Shown: one piece after another, positions 28,951-35,692 of the stretch | Layout of the letters: each line of letters starts with the position of its first letter | Position numbering within the stretch: the first letter of the stretch is position 1 | DNA from: Hydrogenophaga sp. | Lineage (GTDB): Bacteria > Pseudomonadota > Gammaproteobacteria > Burkholderiales > Burkholderiaceae_C | Length of the DNA: 35,692 nucleotides | Assembly: GCA_018993155.1 (NCBI GenBank) | Contig: JAGKSX010000059.1 | Location: 1 to 35,692 of the forward strand | Reading direction: 5' to 3' | Program-made: the position numbers and the translations under genes | The notes under the pieces: generated by a model | What the model was told of the DNA's origin: nothing | Seen by the model: the letters and a program-made list of their open reading frames with translations, nothing else | Database searches by the model: none

Positions 28951-29748
28951 ATGGGTTTTCTCGCTGGCAAGAAACTGCTGATCACGGGCGTGCTGTCCAA
29001 CCGATCCATCGCCTACGGCATTGCCAAGGCCTGCCACCAACAAGGCGCCGAGCTGGCGTTCAGCTACGTCGGTGACCGCTTCAAGGACCGCATCACCGAG
29101 TTCGCGGCCGACTTCGATTCCAAGCTCATCTTCGACTGCGACGTGAGCGACGACGCCCAGATCGACAAGATGTTCGCCGACCTGTCGCAGGCCTGGCCCA
29201 AGTTCGACGGCTTCGTGCACAGCATCGGCTTCGCCCCACGCGAGGCCATCACCGGCGACTTCCTCGAAGGCCTCTCGCGCGAAGCCTTCCGCATCGCGCA
29301 CGACATCAGCGCCTACAGCTTCCCTGGCATGGCCAAGGCGGCCCTGCCCTACCTGAACGACAAGGCTTCGCTGCTCACGCTGAGCTACATGGGCGCGATC
29401 CGCGCGGTGCCGAACTACAACACCATGGGCCTGGCCAAGGCCAGCCTGGAGGCATCCGTGCGCTACCTCGCCGAGTCGCTCGGGCCCAAGGGCATGCGCG
29501 TCAACGGCATCAGCGCCGGCCCGATCAAGACGCTGGCGGCCAGCGGCATCAAGGACTTCGGCAAGCTGCTCAACCTCGTGGCTTCCGCCGCGCCGATCCG
29601 CCGCAACATCACCATCGAGGAAGTGGGCAACGTGGCCGCGTTCCTGCTGTCCGACCTCGCCTCGGGCGTGTCGGCCGAAATCACTTACGTGGACGGCGGC
29701 TACGCCCAGACCACGGGCGTGAGCCGCGACAGCCAGGCCATGCTCTGA
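28951..29748 (+). CDS. fabI: Enoyl-[acyl-carrier-protein] reductase (NADH), FabI
   Basis: A 265-residue short-chain dehydrogenase-type enoyl-ACP reductase, the last step of fatty acid elongation and the target of triclosan. The FabI signature is clear: [20 protein letters not shown] (nucleotide binding), [10 protein letters not shown], catalytic Tyr146 and Tyr156 with Lys163 ([20 protein letters not shown]), and the lipid-binding loop region [16 protein letters not shown]. Length is normal. The ATG at 28951 has ggag about 11 bases upstream. It is divergent from yejA and converges on the decarboxylase gene, with a strong hairpin between them. Confidence 0.97.
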   Translation: MGFLAGKKLLITGVLSNRSIAYGIAKACHQQGAELAFSYVGDRFKDRITEFAADFDSKLIFDCDVSDDAQIDKMFADLSQAWPKFDGFVHSIGFAPREAITGDFLEGLSREAFRIAHDISAYSFPGMAKAALPYLNDKASLLTLSYMGAIRAVPNYNTMGLAKASLEASVRYLAESLGPKGMRVNGISAGPIKTLAASGIKDFGKLLNLVASAAPIRRNITIEEVGNVAAFLLSDLASGVSAEITYVDGGYAQTTGVSRDSQAML

Positions 29749-29756
29749 AATGGAAA

Positions 29757-29785
29757 CGCCCCGCGCCACTGACGTGGCCGGGGCG
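29757..29785. terminator. GC-rich hairpin between convergent fabI and decarboxylase genes
   Basis: CGCCCC (29757-29762) pairs with GGGGCG (29780-29785), and GCCAC (29765-29769) with GTGGC (29774-29778). There is no T tract on either strand, so it is at best a weak or Rho-assisted bidirectional terminator between the two converging genes. Confidence 0.5.
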
Positions 29786-29811
29786 CCTCGCGGCACGGAG
29801 GCCCGGGGGCC

Positions 29812-32088
29812 TCAGGCCTTCACGCAGTCCGCGAAATAGCTCTTGCGGCCGTCGTCGCCCACCACTTCCACCAGACCGTGGATGTCGGTCTCGAAGCCCG
29901 GGCACTGCAGGTTGAACTCGCGCGCGAACTTCAGGTAGTCCACGATCTTCTTGTTAAACACCTCACCCGGGATCAGCAACGGAATGCCCGGCGGGTACGG
30001 CGTCACCAGACTGGTGGTGATGCGGCCTTCCAGCGCGTCGATCGGCACACGCTCGGTGGTGCGTTGCGCGATGTGCGCGAAGGCATCGGTGGGCTTCATC
30101 GCCGGCGTGAGGTCACTCAGGTACATCTCGGTGGTGAGGCGCGCGATGTCGTAGCGGGCGTACAGCTCGTGCACGTGCTGGCACAGGTCGCGCAGGCCCA
30201 TCTGCTCGTAGCGCGGATGCTTCTGGCAGAACTCCGGCAGGATGCGCCACATCGGCTGGTTCTTGGCGTAGTCGTCCTTGAACTGCTGCAGCGCGGTCAG
30301 CAGCGTGTTCCAGCGGCCCTTGGTGATGCCGATGGTGAACATGATGAAGAAGCTGTACAGGCCCGTCTTCTCCACCACCACACCGTGCTCGGCCAGGAAC
30401 TTGGTGACGATGGACGCCGGAATGCCGTTGGTTTCGAAACGGCCGTCCAGGTTCAGGCCCGGGGTGACGATGGTCGCCTTGATCGGGTCCAGCATGTTGA
30501 AGCCGGGCGCCATGTCGCCAAAGCCGTGCCAGTCCTTCTCGCTGAAGGACACGTCCTTCTGCTTGAGCACCCAGTCGCCGGTCTCGCCCATGCCTTCGTC
30601 GGCCAGGTCGTCCGGCCCCCAGACCTTAAACCACCAGTCGTCCTCACCGAACTCGGCTTCCACCTTGCGCATGGCGCGGCGGAAATCGAGCGCTTCGAAG
30701 ATGCTCTCTTCCACCAGCGCACGGCCGCCGGGCGGCTCCATCATGGCCGCGGCCACGTCGCAGCTGGCGATGATGGCGTACTGCGGGCTGGTGCTGGTGT
30801 GCATCAGGTAGGCCTCGTTGAAGAGGTGGCGGTCCAGCTTCACATTCTGCGAATCCTGCACGAGCACGTGGCTGGCCTGGCTGATGCCGGCCAGCAGCTT
30901 GTGGATGGACTGCGTCGCGTACACCACCGACTCCATCGGCCGCGCGCGCTTCTTGCCCATGGCGTGGAAATTGCCGTAGAACGGGTGGAAGGCCGCGTGC
31001 GGCAGCCAGGCTTCGTCGAAATGCAGGTTGGCCACGTAGCCGTCCAGCATCTGCTTGATGGCCTCGGTGTTGTAGAGCACGCCATCGTAGGTGGACTGCG
31101 TCAGCGTGAGCACGCGCGGCTTCACGGTCTCGGCGTCCACGCCGGCCAGCAGCGGATTGGCGCGGATCTTGGCCTGGATGGCCTCGATCTCGAATTCGCT
31201 CTGCGGGATCGGGCCGATGATGCCGTAGTGGTTGCGCGTGGGCTTGAGGAAGACGGGGATTGCGCCCGTCATGATGATGCTGTGCAGGATGGACTTGTGG
31301 CAATTGCGATCCACCACCACCACGTCACCCGGCGCCACCGTGTGGTGCCACACCATCTTGTTGGAGGTGGACGTGCCGTTGGTGACGAAGAAGCAGTGGT
31401 CGGCGTTGAAGATGCGCGCGGCATTGCGCTCGCTCGCACCGATCGCGCCGTTGTGGTCCAGCAGCTGGCCCAGCTCTTCCACTGCGTTGCACACGTCGGC
31501 GCGCAGCATGTTCTCGCCGAAGAACTGGTGGAACATCTGGCCCACCGGGCTCTTGAGGAACGCCACGCCGCCCGAGTGCCCCGGGCAGTGCCACGAATAG
31601 GAGCCGTCTTCCGCGTAGTCCAGCAAGGCCTTGAAGAACGGCGGCTGGATGCCTTCGAGGTAGCTCTTGGCCTCGCGGATGATGTGGCGCGCCACGAACT
31701 CCGGCGTGTCCTCGAACATGTGGATGAAGCCATGCAGCTCGCGCAGCACGTCGTTGGGCAGGTGCCGGCTGGTCTTGGTCTCGCCGTAGATGTAGATCGG
31801 CACGTCGGCGTTCTTGCGGCGCACCTCGTCGATGAAGCTGCGCAGGTTCAGCACCACGGGGTCGATGTCGTCGCCGTGGCTGAACTCCTCGTCGTCGATC
31901 GACAGGATGAAGGCACTCGCCCGGCTCTGCTGCTGCGCGAACTGGCTCATGTCGCCATAGCTCGTCACGCCCACCACCTCGAAGCCTTCGACTTCGATGG
32001 CCTGTGCCAGCGCGCGGATGCCCAGGCCCGAAGTGTTCTCCGAGCGGAAGTCCTCATCGATGATGACGATGGGAAAGCGGAATTTCAT
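29812..32088 (-). CDS. PLP-dependent Orn/Lys/Arg decarboxylase (fold type I, large)
   Basis: A 758-residue amino acid decarboxylase with three parts. These are an N-terminal response-regulator-like wing domain (MKFRFPIVIIDEDFRSENT, about 1-130), the PLP core, and a C-terminal domain. The core has the HCPGHSGGVAFLKSPVGQ opening, the NGTSTSNK cofactor phosphate region, Asp358 in HFDEAW and the Schiff-base Lys397 in ATQSIHKLLAGISQ. The family decarboxylates arginine, lysine or ornithine to agmatine, cadaverine or putrescine. Substrate cannot be read directly; the betaproteobacterial form is usually annotated as arginine/lysine/ornithine decarboxylase. The ATG at 32088 follows ggagaatctcac; the longer frame to 32160 has no family match. 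It is divergent from the NfeD gene across 221 bases that hold no other gene. Confidence 0.93.
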   Translation of the reverse strand: MKFRFPIVIIDEDFRSENTSGLGIRALAQAIEVEGFEVVGVTSYGDMSQFAQQQSRASAFILSIDDEEFSHGDDIDPVVLNLRSFIDEVRRKNADVPIYIYGETKTSRHLPNDVLRELHGFIHMFEDTPEFVARHIIREAKSYLEGIQPPFFKALLDYAEDGSYSWHCPGHSGGVAFLKSPVGQMFHQFFGENMLRADVCNAVEELGQLLDHNGAIGASERNAARIFNADHCFFVTNGTSTSNKMVWHHTVAPGDVVVVDRNCHKSILHSIIMTGAIPVFLKPTRNHYGIIGPIPQSEFEIEAIQAKIRANPLLAGVDAETVKPRVLTLTQSTYDGVLYNTEAIKQMLDGYVANLHFDEAWLPHAAFHPFYGNFHAMGKKRARPMESVVYATQSIHKLLAGISQASHVLVQDSQNVKLDRHLFNEAYLMHTSTSPQYAIIASCDVAAAMMEPPGGRALVEESIFEALDFRRAMRKVEAEFGEDDWWFKVWGPDDLADEGMGETGDWVLKQKDVSFSEKDWHGFGDMAPGFNMLDPIKATIVTPGLNLDGRFETNGIPASIVTKFLAEHGVVVEKTGLYSFFIMFTIGITKGRWNTLLTALQQFKDDYAKNQPMWRILPEFCQKHPRYEQMGLRDLCQHVHELYARYDIARLTTEMYLSDLTPAMKPTDAFAHIAQRTTERVPIDALEGRITTSLVTPYPPGIPLLIPGEVFNKKIVDYLKFAREFNLQCPGFETDIHGLVEVVGDDGRKSYFADCVKA

Positions 32089-32309
32089 GTGAGATTCTCC
32101 AGCCGTGTTCAGCCGGCTACGGGGGAAGGGCACCATCGGCGGGGACCCCAACGGTGGCAAAGCAGGCGCGAAGTGTACGGAAATCGCGTGTCTCCCTGCG
32201 GAACGCGCCGGCCTTTTGTCGCAGAATGTGGCGCAAGCCAGACATTCCTTCTGGCCAGACCCTTGGGCCGCGCCCGGGTTCCCTTGGCATTCTGAAGACA
32301 GGAGTATTC

Positions 32310-32735
32310 ATGTCGGACTCAACCGTGTGGTGGCTGCTGGCCGGCGCCGCCGTCGCGCTGGAGCTTTTCACAGGCACCTTTTACCTGCTGATGCTCGCCG
32401 TGGGCCTGGCCGCGGGCGCGCTCGCGGCACACGCCGGCCTGGGCACCACCGCGCAGCTGATCGCGGCGGCGGTCGTCGGCTCGGCTGCTGTGGTGGGCTG
32501 GTACTTCATCAAGAAACGCGGTGCCGGCGACCCCTCGGTGCGCGCCATGCGCAGCGTCAACCTCGACATCGGCGAGGTGCTGCAGATCGACGAATGGCAC
32601 GCCGACGGCACCGCGAGCGTGAAATACCGTGGCGCGCAATGGACCGTGATCCAGCGCCCGGGCAACCCGCCCACCCCAGGCGCCTACCGCGTGGCCGAGC
32701 TCGTGGGCAACCGCCTGCTGGTTGACAAGGTCTGA
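32310..32735 (+). CDS. NfeD-family membrane protein
   Basis: A 141-residue protein of the short NfeD type: two or three N-terminal transmembrane segments (VWWLLAGAAVALELFTG, FYLLMLAVGLAAGALAA, QLIAAAVVGSAAVVGWYF) then a soluble OB-fold domain (GEVLQIDEWHADGTASVKYRG, AQWTVIQ, GAYRVAELVGNRLLVDK). The ATG at 32310 has an aggag site about 8 bases upstream. NfeD proteins pair with SPFH/stomatin proteins, and an SPFH gene follows 59 bases downstream, so the two likely form a membrane microdomain or quality-control module. The upstream frame extension to 32154 lacks any domain and was not used. Confidence 0.9.
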   Translation: MSDSTVWWLLAGAAVALELFTGTFYLLMLAVGLAAGALAAHAGLGTTAQLIAAAVVGSAAVVGWYFIKKRGAGDPSVRAMRSVNLDIGEVLQIDEWHADGTASVKYRGAQWTVIQRPGNPPTPGAYRVAELVGNRLLVDKV

Positions 32736-32794
32736 GCGCGAACACGCATGCGCTACCCTCGCCCCTCCTGAAACCTTTCTGAGAAGCCATTGCC

Positions 32795-33712
32795 ATGGAA
32801 ATTGCCATCCTCCTCTTCATCATCGCCGTCATCTTCATCACACGGTCCATCAAGGTCGTGCCGCAGCAGAACGCGTGGGTGGTGGAGCGCCTGGGCAAGT
32901 ACCACTCTTCGCTCGCGCCGGGCCTGAACTTCCTGGTGCCCTTCGTCGACAAGGTGGCCTACAAGCACAGCCTGAAGGAAATTCCGCTGGACGTACCCAG
33001 CCAGGTCTGCATCACGCGCGACAACACCCAGCTGCAAGTGGACGGCATCCTGTACTTCCAGGTCACCGACCCCATGCGCGCGAGCTACGGCTCGTCCAAC
33101 TACATCGTGGCCGTGACCCAGCTGGCACAGACCTCGCTGCGCTCGGTCATCGGCAAGCTGGAACTCGACAAGACCTTCGAAGAACGCGACGTGATCAACG
33201 CGCAGGTGGTCTCGGCCATCGACGAAGCCGCGCTGAACTGGGGCGTGAAGGTGCTGCGCTACGAAATCAAGGACCTCACGCCGCCCGAGGCCATCCTGCG
33301 CGCCATGCAGTCGCAGATCACCGCCGAGCGCGAGAAGCGCGCCCTGATCGCGGCGTCCGAAGGCCGCCGCCAGGAACAGATCAACATCGCCACCGGCGAG
33401 CGCGAAGCCTTCATTGCCCGCTCCGAAGGCGAAAAGCAGGCCGAGATCAACAACGCCCAAGGTGAAGCCGCCGCCATCCTCGCGGTGGCCGAAGCCAACG
33501 CCGAAGCCATTCGCAAGGTGGCCGAAGCCATCCGCCAGCCGGGCGGCCAGGAAGCCGTGCAGCTCAAGGTGGCCGAGAAAGCCGTGGAGGCCTACGGCAA
33601 GGTCGCCGCCGACGCCACCACCACGCTCATCGTGCCCAGCAACATGACCGAGGTGTCGGCGCTGATCACCTCGGCCATGAAGATGGTCGGCGTGGGCAAG
33701 ACCAACGCCTGA
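32795..33712 (+). CDS. SPFH/stomatin-family membrane protein (QmcA-like)
   Basis: A 305-residue SPFH-domain protein with an N-terminal membrane anchor (MEIAILLFIIAVIFITRSI), then VPQQNAWVVERLGKYH, typical of the stomatin/QmcA group. It continues with VDKVAYKHSLKEIPLDVPSQ, LRSVIGKLELDKTFEERDVIN, a long charged coiled-coil (REKRALIAASEGRRQEQINI) and a Gln/Ala-rich helix. The family builds multimers at the membrane and associates with proteases such as FtsH. In E. coli the homologue QmcA is next to an NfeD-type gene (YbbK), as here. Length is close to E. coli QmcA. Followed after 32 bases by the DUF2237 gene. Confidence 0.92.
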   Translation: MEIAILLFIIAVIFITRSIKVVPQQNAWVVERLGKYHSSLAPGLNFLVPFVDKVAYKHSLKEIPLDVPSQVCITRDNTQLQVDGILYFQVTDPMRASYGSSNYIVAVTQLAQTSLRSVIGKLELDKTFEERDVINAQVVSAIDEAALNWGVKVLRYEIKDLTPPEAILRAMQSQITAEREKRALIAASEGRRQEQINIATGEREAFIARSEGEKQAEINNAQGEAAAILAVAEANAEAIRKVAEAIRQPGGQEAVQLKVAEKAVEAYGKVAADATTTLIVPSNMTEVSALITSAMKMVGVGKTNA

Positions 33713-33744
33713 CGCAACGCCAGCCTCACCACGGAGCCGCCACC

Positions 33745-34137
33745 ATGACCTTGTCGCGCAACGTGCTGGGCGGCCCGCTGGTGCCCTGCTCCTACGACCC
33801 GCTCACCGGCTTCTACCGCGACGGCTGCTGCGAGACCGACGCCGAAGACCACGGCACGCACGTGGTGTGCGCCCGTGTCACGGCGGCGTTTCTGGACTTC
33901 TCGCGAGAGCACGGCAACGACCTGAGCACCCCGCGCCCGCAATGGCGCTTCGCCGGCCTCAAGCCCGGCGACCGCTGGTGCCTCTGTGTGCAACGCTGGC
34001 TGGAGGCCCTGCGCGCGGGCGTCGCCCCGCCCGTGGTGCTGGACAGCACCCACGCGGCGGCGCTGGAGTACGTATCGCTGGAAGTGCTTCAGCAACACGC
34101 CTGGCACAAGACGGCGGACGGCAGCCCGGCGGGATGA
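33745..34137 (+). CDS. DUF2237 family protein
   Basis: A 130-residue soluble protein with the strongly conserved DUF2237 pattern: NVLGGPLVPCSYDPLTGFYR, DGCCETDAEDHGTHVVCARV, FLDFSREHGNDLSTPRP, GLKPGDRWCLCVQRWLEA and GVAPPVVLDSTHAAALEYVS. Several conserved cysteines and histidines suggest metal binding or redox chemistry, but no biochemical function is established to my knowledge. The ATG at 33745 is 32 bases after the SPFH stop. It is followed by tRNA-Ser, 32 bases beyond its stop. Confidence 0.9.
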   Translation: MTLSRNVLGGPLVPCSYDPLTGFYRDGCCETDAEDHGTHVVCARVTAAFLDFSREHGNDLSTPRPQWRFAGLKPGDRWCLCVQRWLEALRAGVAPPVVLDSTHAAALEYVSLEVLQQHAWHKTADGSPAG

Positions 34138-34145
34138 ACGAAATC

Positions 34146-34164
34146 GCCTGCTACAATCGCAGGC
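34146..34164 (+). promoter_or_regulatory. Likely tRNA-Ser promoter -10 inside a palindrome
   Basis: TACAAT (34152-34157) sits 12 bases before the tRNA and is flanked by the inverted repeat GCCTGC (34146-34151) / GCAGGC (34159-34164). No good -35 hexamer is seen at the expected place. The -10 spacing would start the transcript about 6 bases before the mature tRNA. Confidence 0.45.
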
Positions 34165-34169
34165 TTCGC

Positions 34170-34259
<90 letters not shown>

Positions 34260-34303
34260 TTATTGAGTCTCGGACCTTCTCATCAGGTCTCAGACGCCCC
34301 CTG

Positions 34304-34342
34304 AAAGCCCCGTCCTCCCTCTAGGAGTGCGGGGCTTTTTTT
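34304..34342 (+). terminator. Intrinsic terminator after tRNA-Ser
   Basis: AAAGCCCC (34304-34311) pairs with GGGGCTTT (34331-34338), with G34312-C34330 and an inner CTCC/GGAG helix, followed by a run of seven T (34336-34342). It lies 44 bases after the tRNA 3' end. Confidence 0.85.
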
Positions 34343-34505
34343 GTTGCTCGCTGTGCAAATTGACTTGTAGCAAGTCACACATTTTTGCGGGCTATCTTTG
34401 GGGGAATCGCGGTACTTGAAGTGGGTATCGGCTCTGAGGCTCCAGACGGGACTCTCCATGCCCTGACCGACACCGCACAAGCGCCTGCGGCCAACTTCGC
34501 CTTCT
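34343..34505. other. Non-coding spacer at the edge of the AT-richer segment
   Basis: This stretch has no gene I can support. It contains a perfect 17-base palindromic element (7-bp arms around TAG, 34361-34377). Base composition starts to fall here relative to the preceding high-GC genome. Confidence 0.5.
34361..34377. repeat. Short perfect palindrome (TGACTTG-TAG-CAAGTCA)
   Basis: Seven-base arms (34361-34367 and 34371-34377) with a 3-base centre. It lies between the tRNA terminator and the 3' end of the minus-strand module. It may be an operator, an integrase arm site or chance; no T tract follows it on either strand, so it is not a typical terminator. Confidence 0.4.
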
Positions 34506-34952
34506 CTAGAACGGCCCTGTCTGCGACATTACTCGATCGACAATAAACTCGTGTCTGGCCGTCACCACGTGAAGCGGTGCCTTGTATCTCTCCGAAAGTC
34601 GAGCGCGAGCTTTTTGAAGCTTAGAACTGAACTTGGGGGTGCGATGAGGCCGCGAGCAAACAATCAGCGCTGCGTTCTTGTCCGCCAACAACTTCTCACG
34701 AGCCATATATTCAAACGCTGCCTCAATTTGCTCAAGCGCGTGCTCGACATCAGTCCCTTTCAACTCGACCAAAATATTGTCGGTTGCTTGGCGGATCACT
34801 AGCCAATCGCAGGCTACAGCATTCTTCACTAAACATCCGTCAAACTTGACCCTAAAAAAATCCACACGTTCCGGATTAAGAAACACTGCAGACTTCCCTC
34901 TTTCTTGGACCAAAACCTTTGAAGCCTTTGTCTTTGTGTAGCACTCAATCAA
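34506..34952 (-). CDS. Small PD-(D/E)XK-nuclease-like protein paired with ATPase
   Basis: A 148-residue protein if it starts at the TTG at 34952, which has a good ggagg site 6 bases upstream; an ATG at 34982 would give 158 residues and no such site. I do not recognise a named family. Around ACDWLVI (Asp49) and ILVELKG (Glu63, Lys65) it has the D...E-x-K pattern of PD-(D/E)XK nucleases, followed by a helix HALEQIEAAFEYM. Then comes a strand ALIVCSRP and a C-terminal APLHVVTARHEFIVDRV. Its start overlaps the end of the upstream AAA ATPase gene by 8 bases, so the two are translationally coupled and probably work together. Base composition is AT-richer than the flanking genome. Nuclease activity is inferred from motif spacing only. 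Confidence 0.7.
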   Translation of the reverse strand: MIECYTKTKASKVLVQERGKSAVFLNPERVDFFRVKFDGCLVKNAVACDWLVIRQATDNILVELKGTDVEHALEQIEAAFEYMAREKLLADKNAALIVCSRPHRTPKFSSKLQKARARLSERYKAPLHVVTARHEFIVDRVMSQTGPF

Positions 34953-35692
34953 GGGATTCCTCCAATTCCAGCAACCGTCCAAATTCCGTGCTCATTTCGC
35001 TGGAGACCTCATCGAGATAATCTGCGGAGATCAAACCGTCGGACTCAAGAATAGACTCTGTTTTTCCATCCCGCAAAGCATACGCTGAAACATTTCGTGC
35101 TGTGAGCCAGGCCCGACGACTAACGATTGAATCGAGTGCTTTTTTCTTGTCCTCTGACAGTCGCCGTGATAGCGCGCCTGCTTGCAACAAGTTATTGATC
35201 TTTGTCAGCACATAGGGGCTATGGGTTGTCAATACCAAATTTGCATTTGTATTAGCACTAACGGACGATACAAGAGTTTCAATAAGCTGACTTTGCGCCT
35301 TAGGGAATAGATGGGCTTCTGGCTCTTCGATGTAACATATTCTCTCTTCTCGAATCCTCATCAACCAAGGCAAGATAGTTGCCAAGGGGAGCAGTTCCTG
35401 CTGGCCGGAGGACATCGCACTAAGTGGGACCTTTCGATCATCTTGCGTGATCAGATATTCTCTCTCCCCATCTCGCTCGACCCTTCCGCCCAAAAGCTCA
35501 TCAAACTGTCGTTCTAGGGTTTTCCTAAGCGACGACTCCGCTGTTTTTTCACCGTAGTAGTGAGCGAAACCTTGTTCCCGATAAGCCGTATACAACCTAC
35601 CAAATTGAAGAATTAATGGATCCAGCACGCGACCTTGTTCAAACGCAGCGATCGCCTTTCCGATACTCGTAAAGAATGAACGTCCCGCCGGC
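34945..35692 (-). CDS. AAA ATPase of the RecF/OLD/SMC-like type (5' end outside window)
   Basis: At least 248 codons; the frame stays open to the window edge, so the N-terminus with Walker A is missing. A GTG at 35628 is an internal codon, since the frame upstream still reads like the family (PAGRSFFTSIGKAIAAFEQG). Numbered from that GTG: the ABC-like signature SSGQQE (73-78), Walker B ICYIEEPEAHLFP (98-109) with acidic residues before P, and the H-loop TTHSPYV (His136). The C-terminal part (NVSAYALRDGKTESI) resembles ATPases of phage-defence modules such as PtuA or AriA; no TOPRIM domain is seen after it. It overlaps the nuclease-like gene downstream. Base composition and codon use (TTA, ATA, AGA) differ from the core genes. 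Confidence 0.85.
   Translation of the reverse strand, partial: PAGRSFFTSIGKAIAAFEQGRVLDPLILQFGRLYTAYREQGFAHYYGEKTAESSLRKTLERQFDELLGGRVERDGEREYLITQDDRKVPLSAMSSGQQELLPLATILPWLMRIREERICYIEEPEAHLFPKAQSQLIETLVSSVSANTNANLVLTTHSPYVLTKINNLLQAGALSRRLSEDKKKALDSIVSRRAWLTARNVSAYALRDGKTESILESDGLISADYLDEVSSEMSTEFGRLLELEESLD

Noticed and set aside
34283-34480. 65-codon minus-strand frame next to tRNA-Ser
   Set aside because: It reads through the terminator hairpin and lacks a ribosome binding site; probably chance, though a remnant of an inserted gene cannot be excluded.

Overview
The window appears to join DNA from two different bacteria. Positions 1 to about 5750 read as an alphaproteobacterium of the Sphingomonadales/Erythrobacteraceae type. 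Positions from about 5780 onward read as a betaproteobacterium of the Comamonadaceae (Hydrogenophaga-like; genus uncertain). The switch lies inside guaA, in a stretch coding for the conserved peptide [10 protein letters not shown] (5750-5779). The reading frame is kept, so guaA looks intact, but its N-terminal third is betaproteobacterial in character and its remainder alphaproteobacterial. The simplest reading is a chimeric (metagenomic) contig joined at a conserved word. Taxon assignments come from recognising protein sequence types, not from a search.

Left arm (1-5750): a truncated ABC transporter ATPase, a small zinc-finger protein, two unrecognised exported or membrane-anchored proteins that converge, a nitronate monooxygenase-family flavoprotein, a PAP2-family membrane protein with degenerate catalytic motifs, a YceI-type lipoprotein and the 3' two-thirds of guaA.

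Right arm (5780-34260) is an ordinary high-GC core-genome stretch. It holds the 5' part of guaA with guaB (GMP synthesis), a DUF4124 protein, rnfH and ratA-like genes divergent from smpB, a COG4315 lipoprotein beside an ECF sigma/anti-sigma pair, a 3-hydroxyisobutyryl-CoA hydrolase-like gene with a DMT exporter, and the translation/transcription operon rimP-nusA-infB-rbfA-truB-typA. These are followed by DUF2788 and DUF2189 membrane proteins, the yejABEF-type peptide ABC importer, fabI, a large PLP-dependent Orn/Lys/Arg decarboxylase, an NfeD/SPFH pair, a DUF2237 protein and tRNA-Ser(GGA). Clear intrinsic terminators follow typA and tRNA-Ser. Two further terminator-like hairpins lie in the leaders of guaA and of the rimP-nusA operon, where they could act as attenuators.

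Right end (34343-35692): just past tRNA-Ser the sequence becomes visibly AT-richer and carries a two-gene minus-strand module: an SMC/RecF/OLD-like AAA ATPase (cut by the window end) overlapping a small protein with a PD-(D/E)XK-like D...ExK motif. This looks like accessory island DNA and is the best candidate for an undescribed (possibly defence) system, although only its 3' end is visible.
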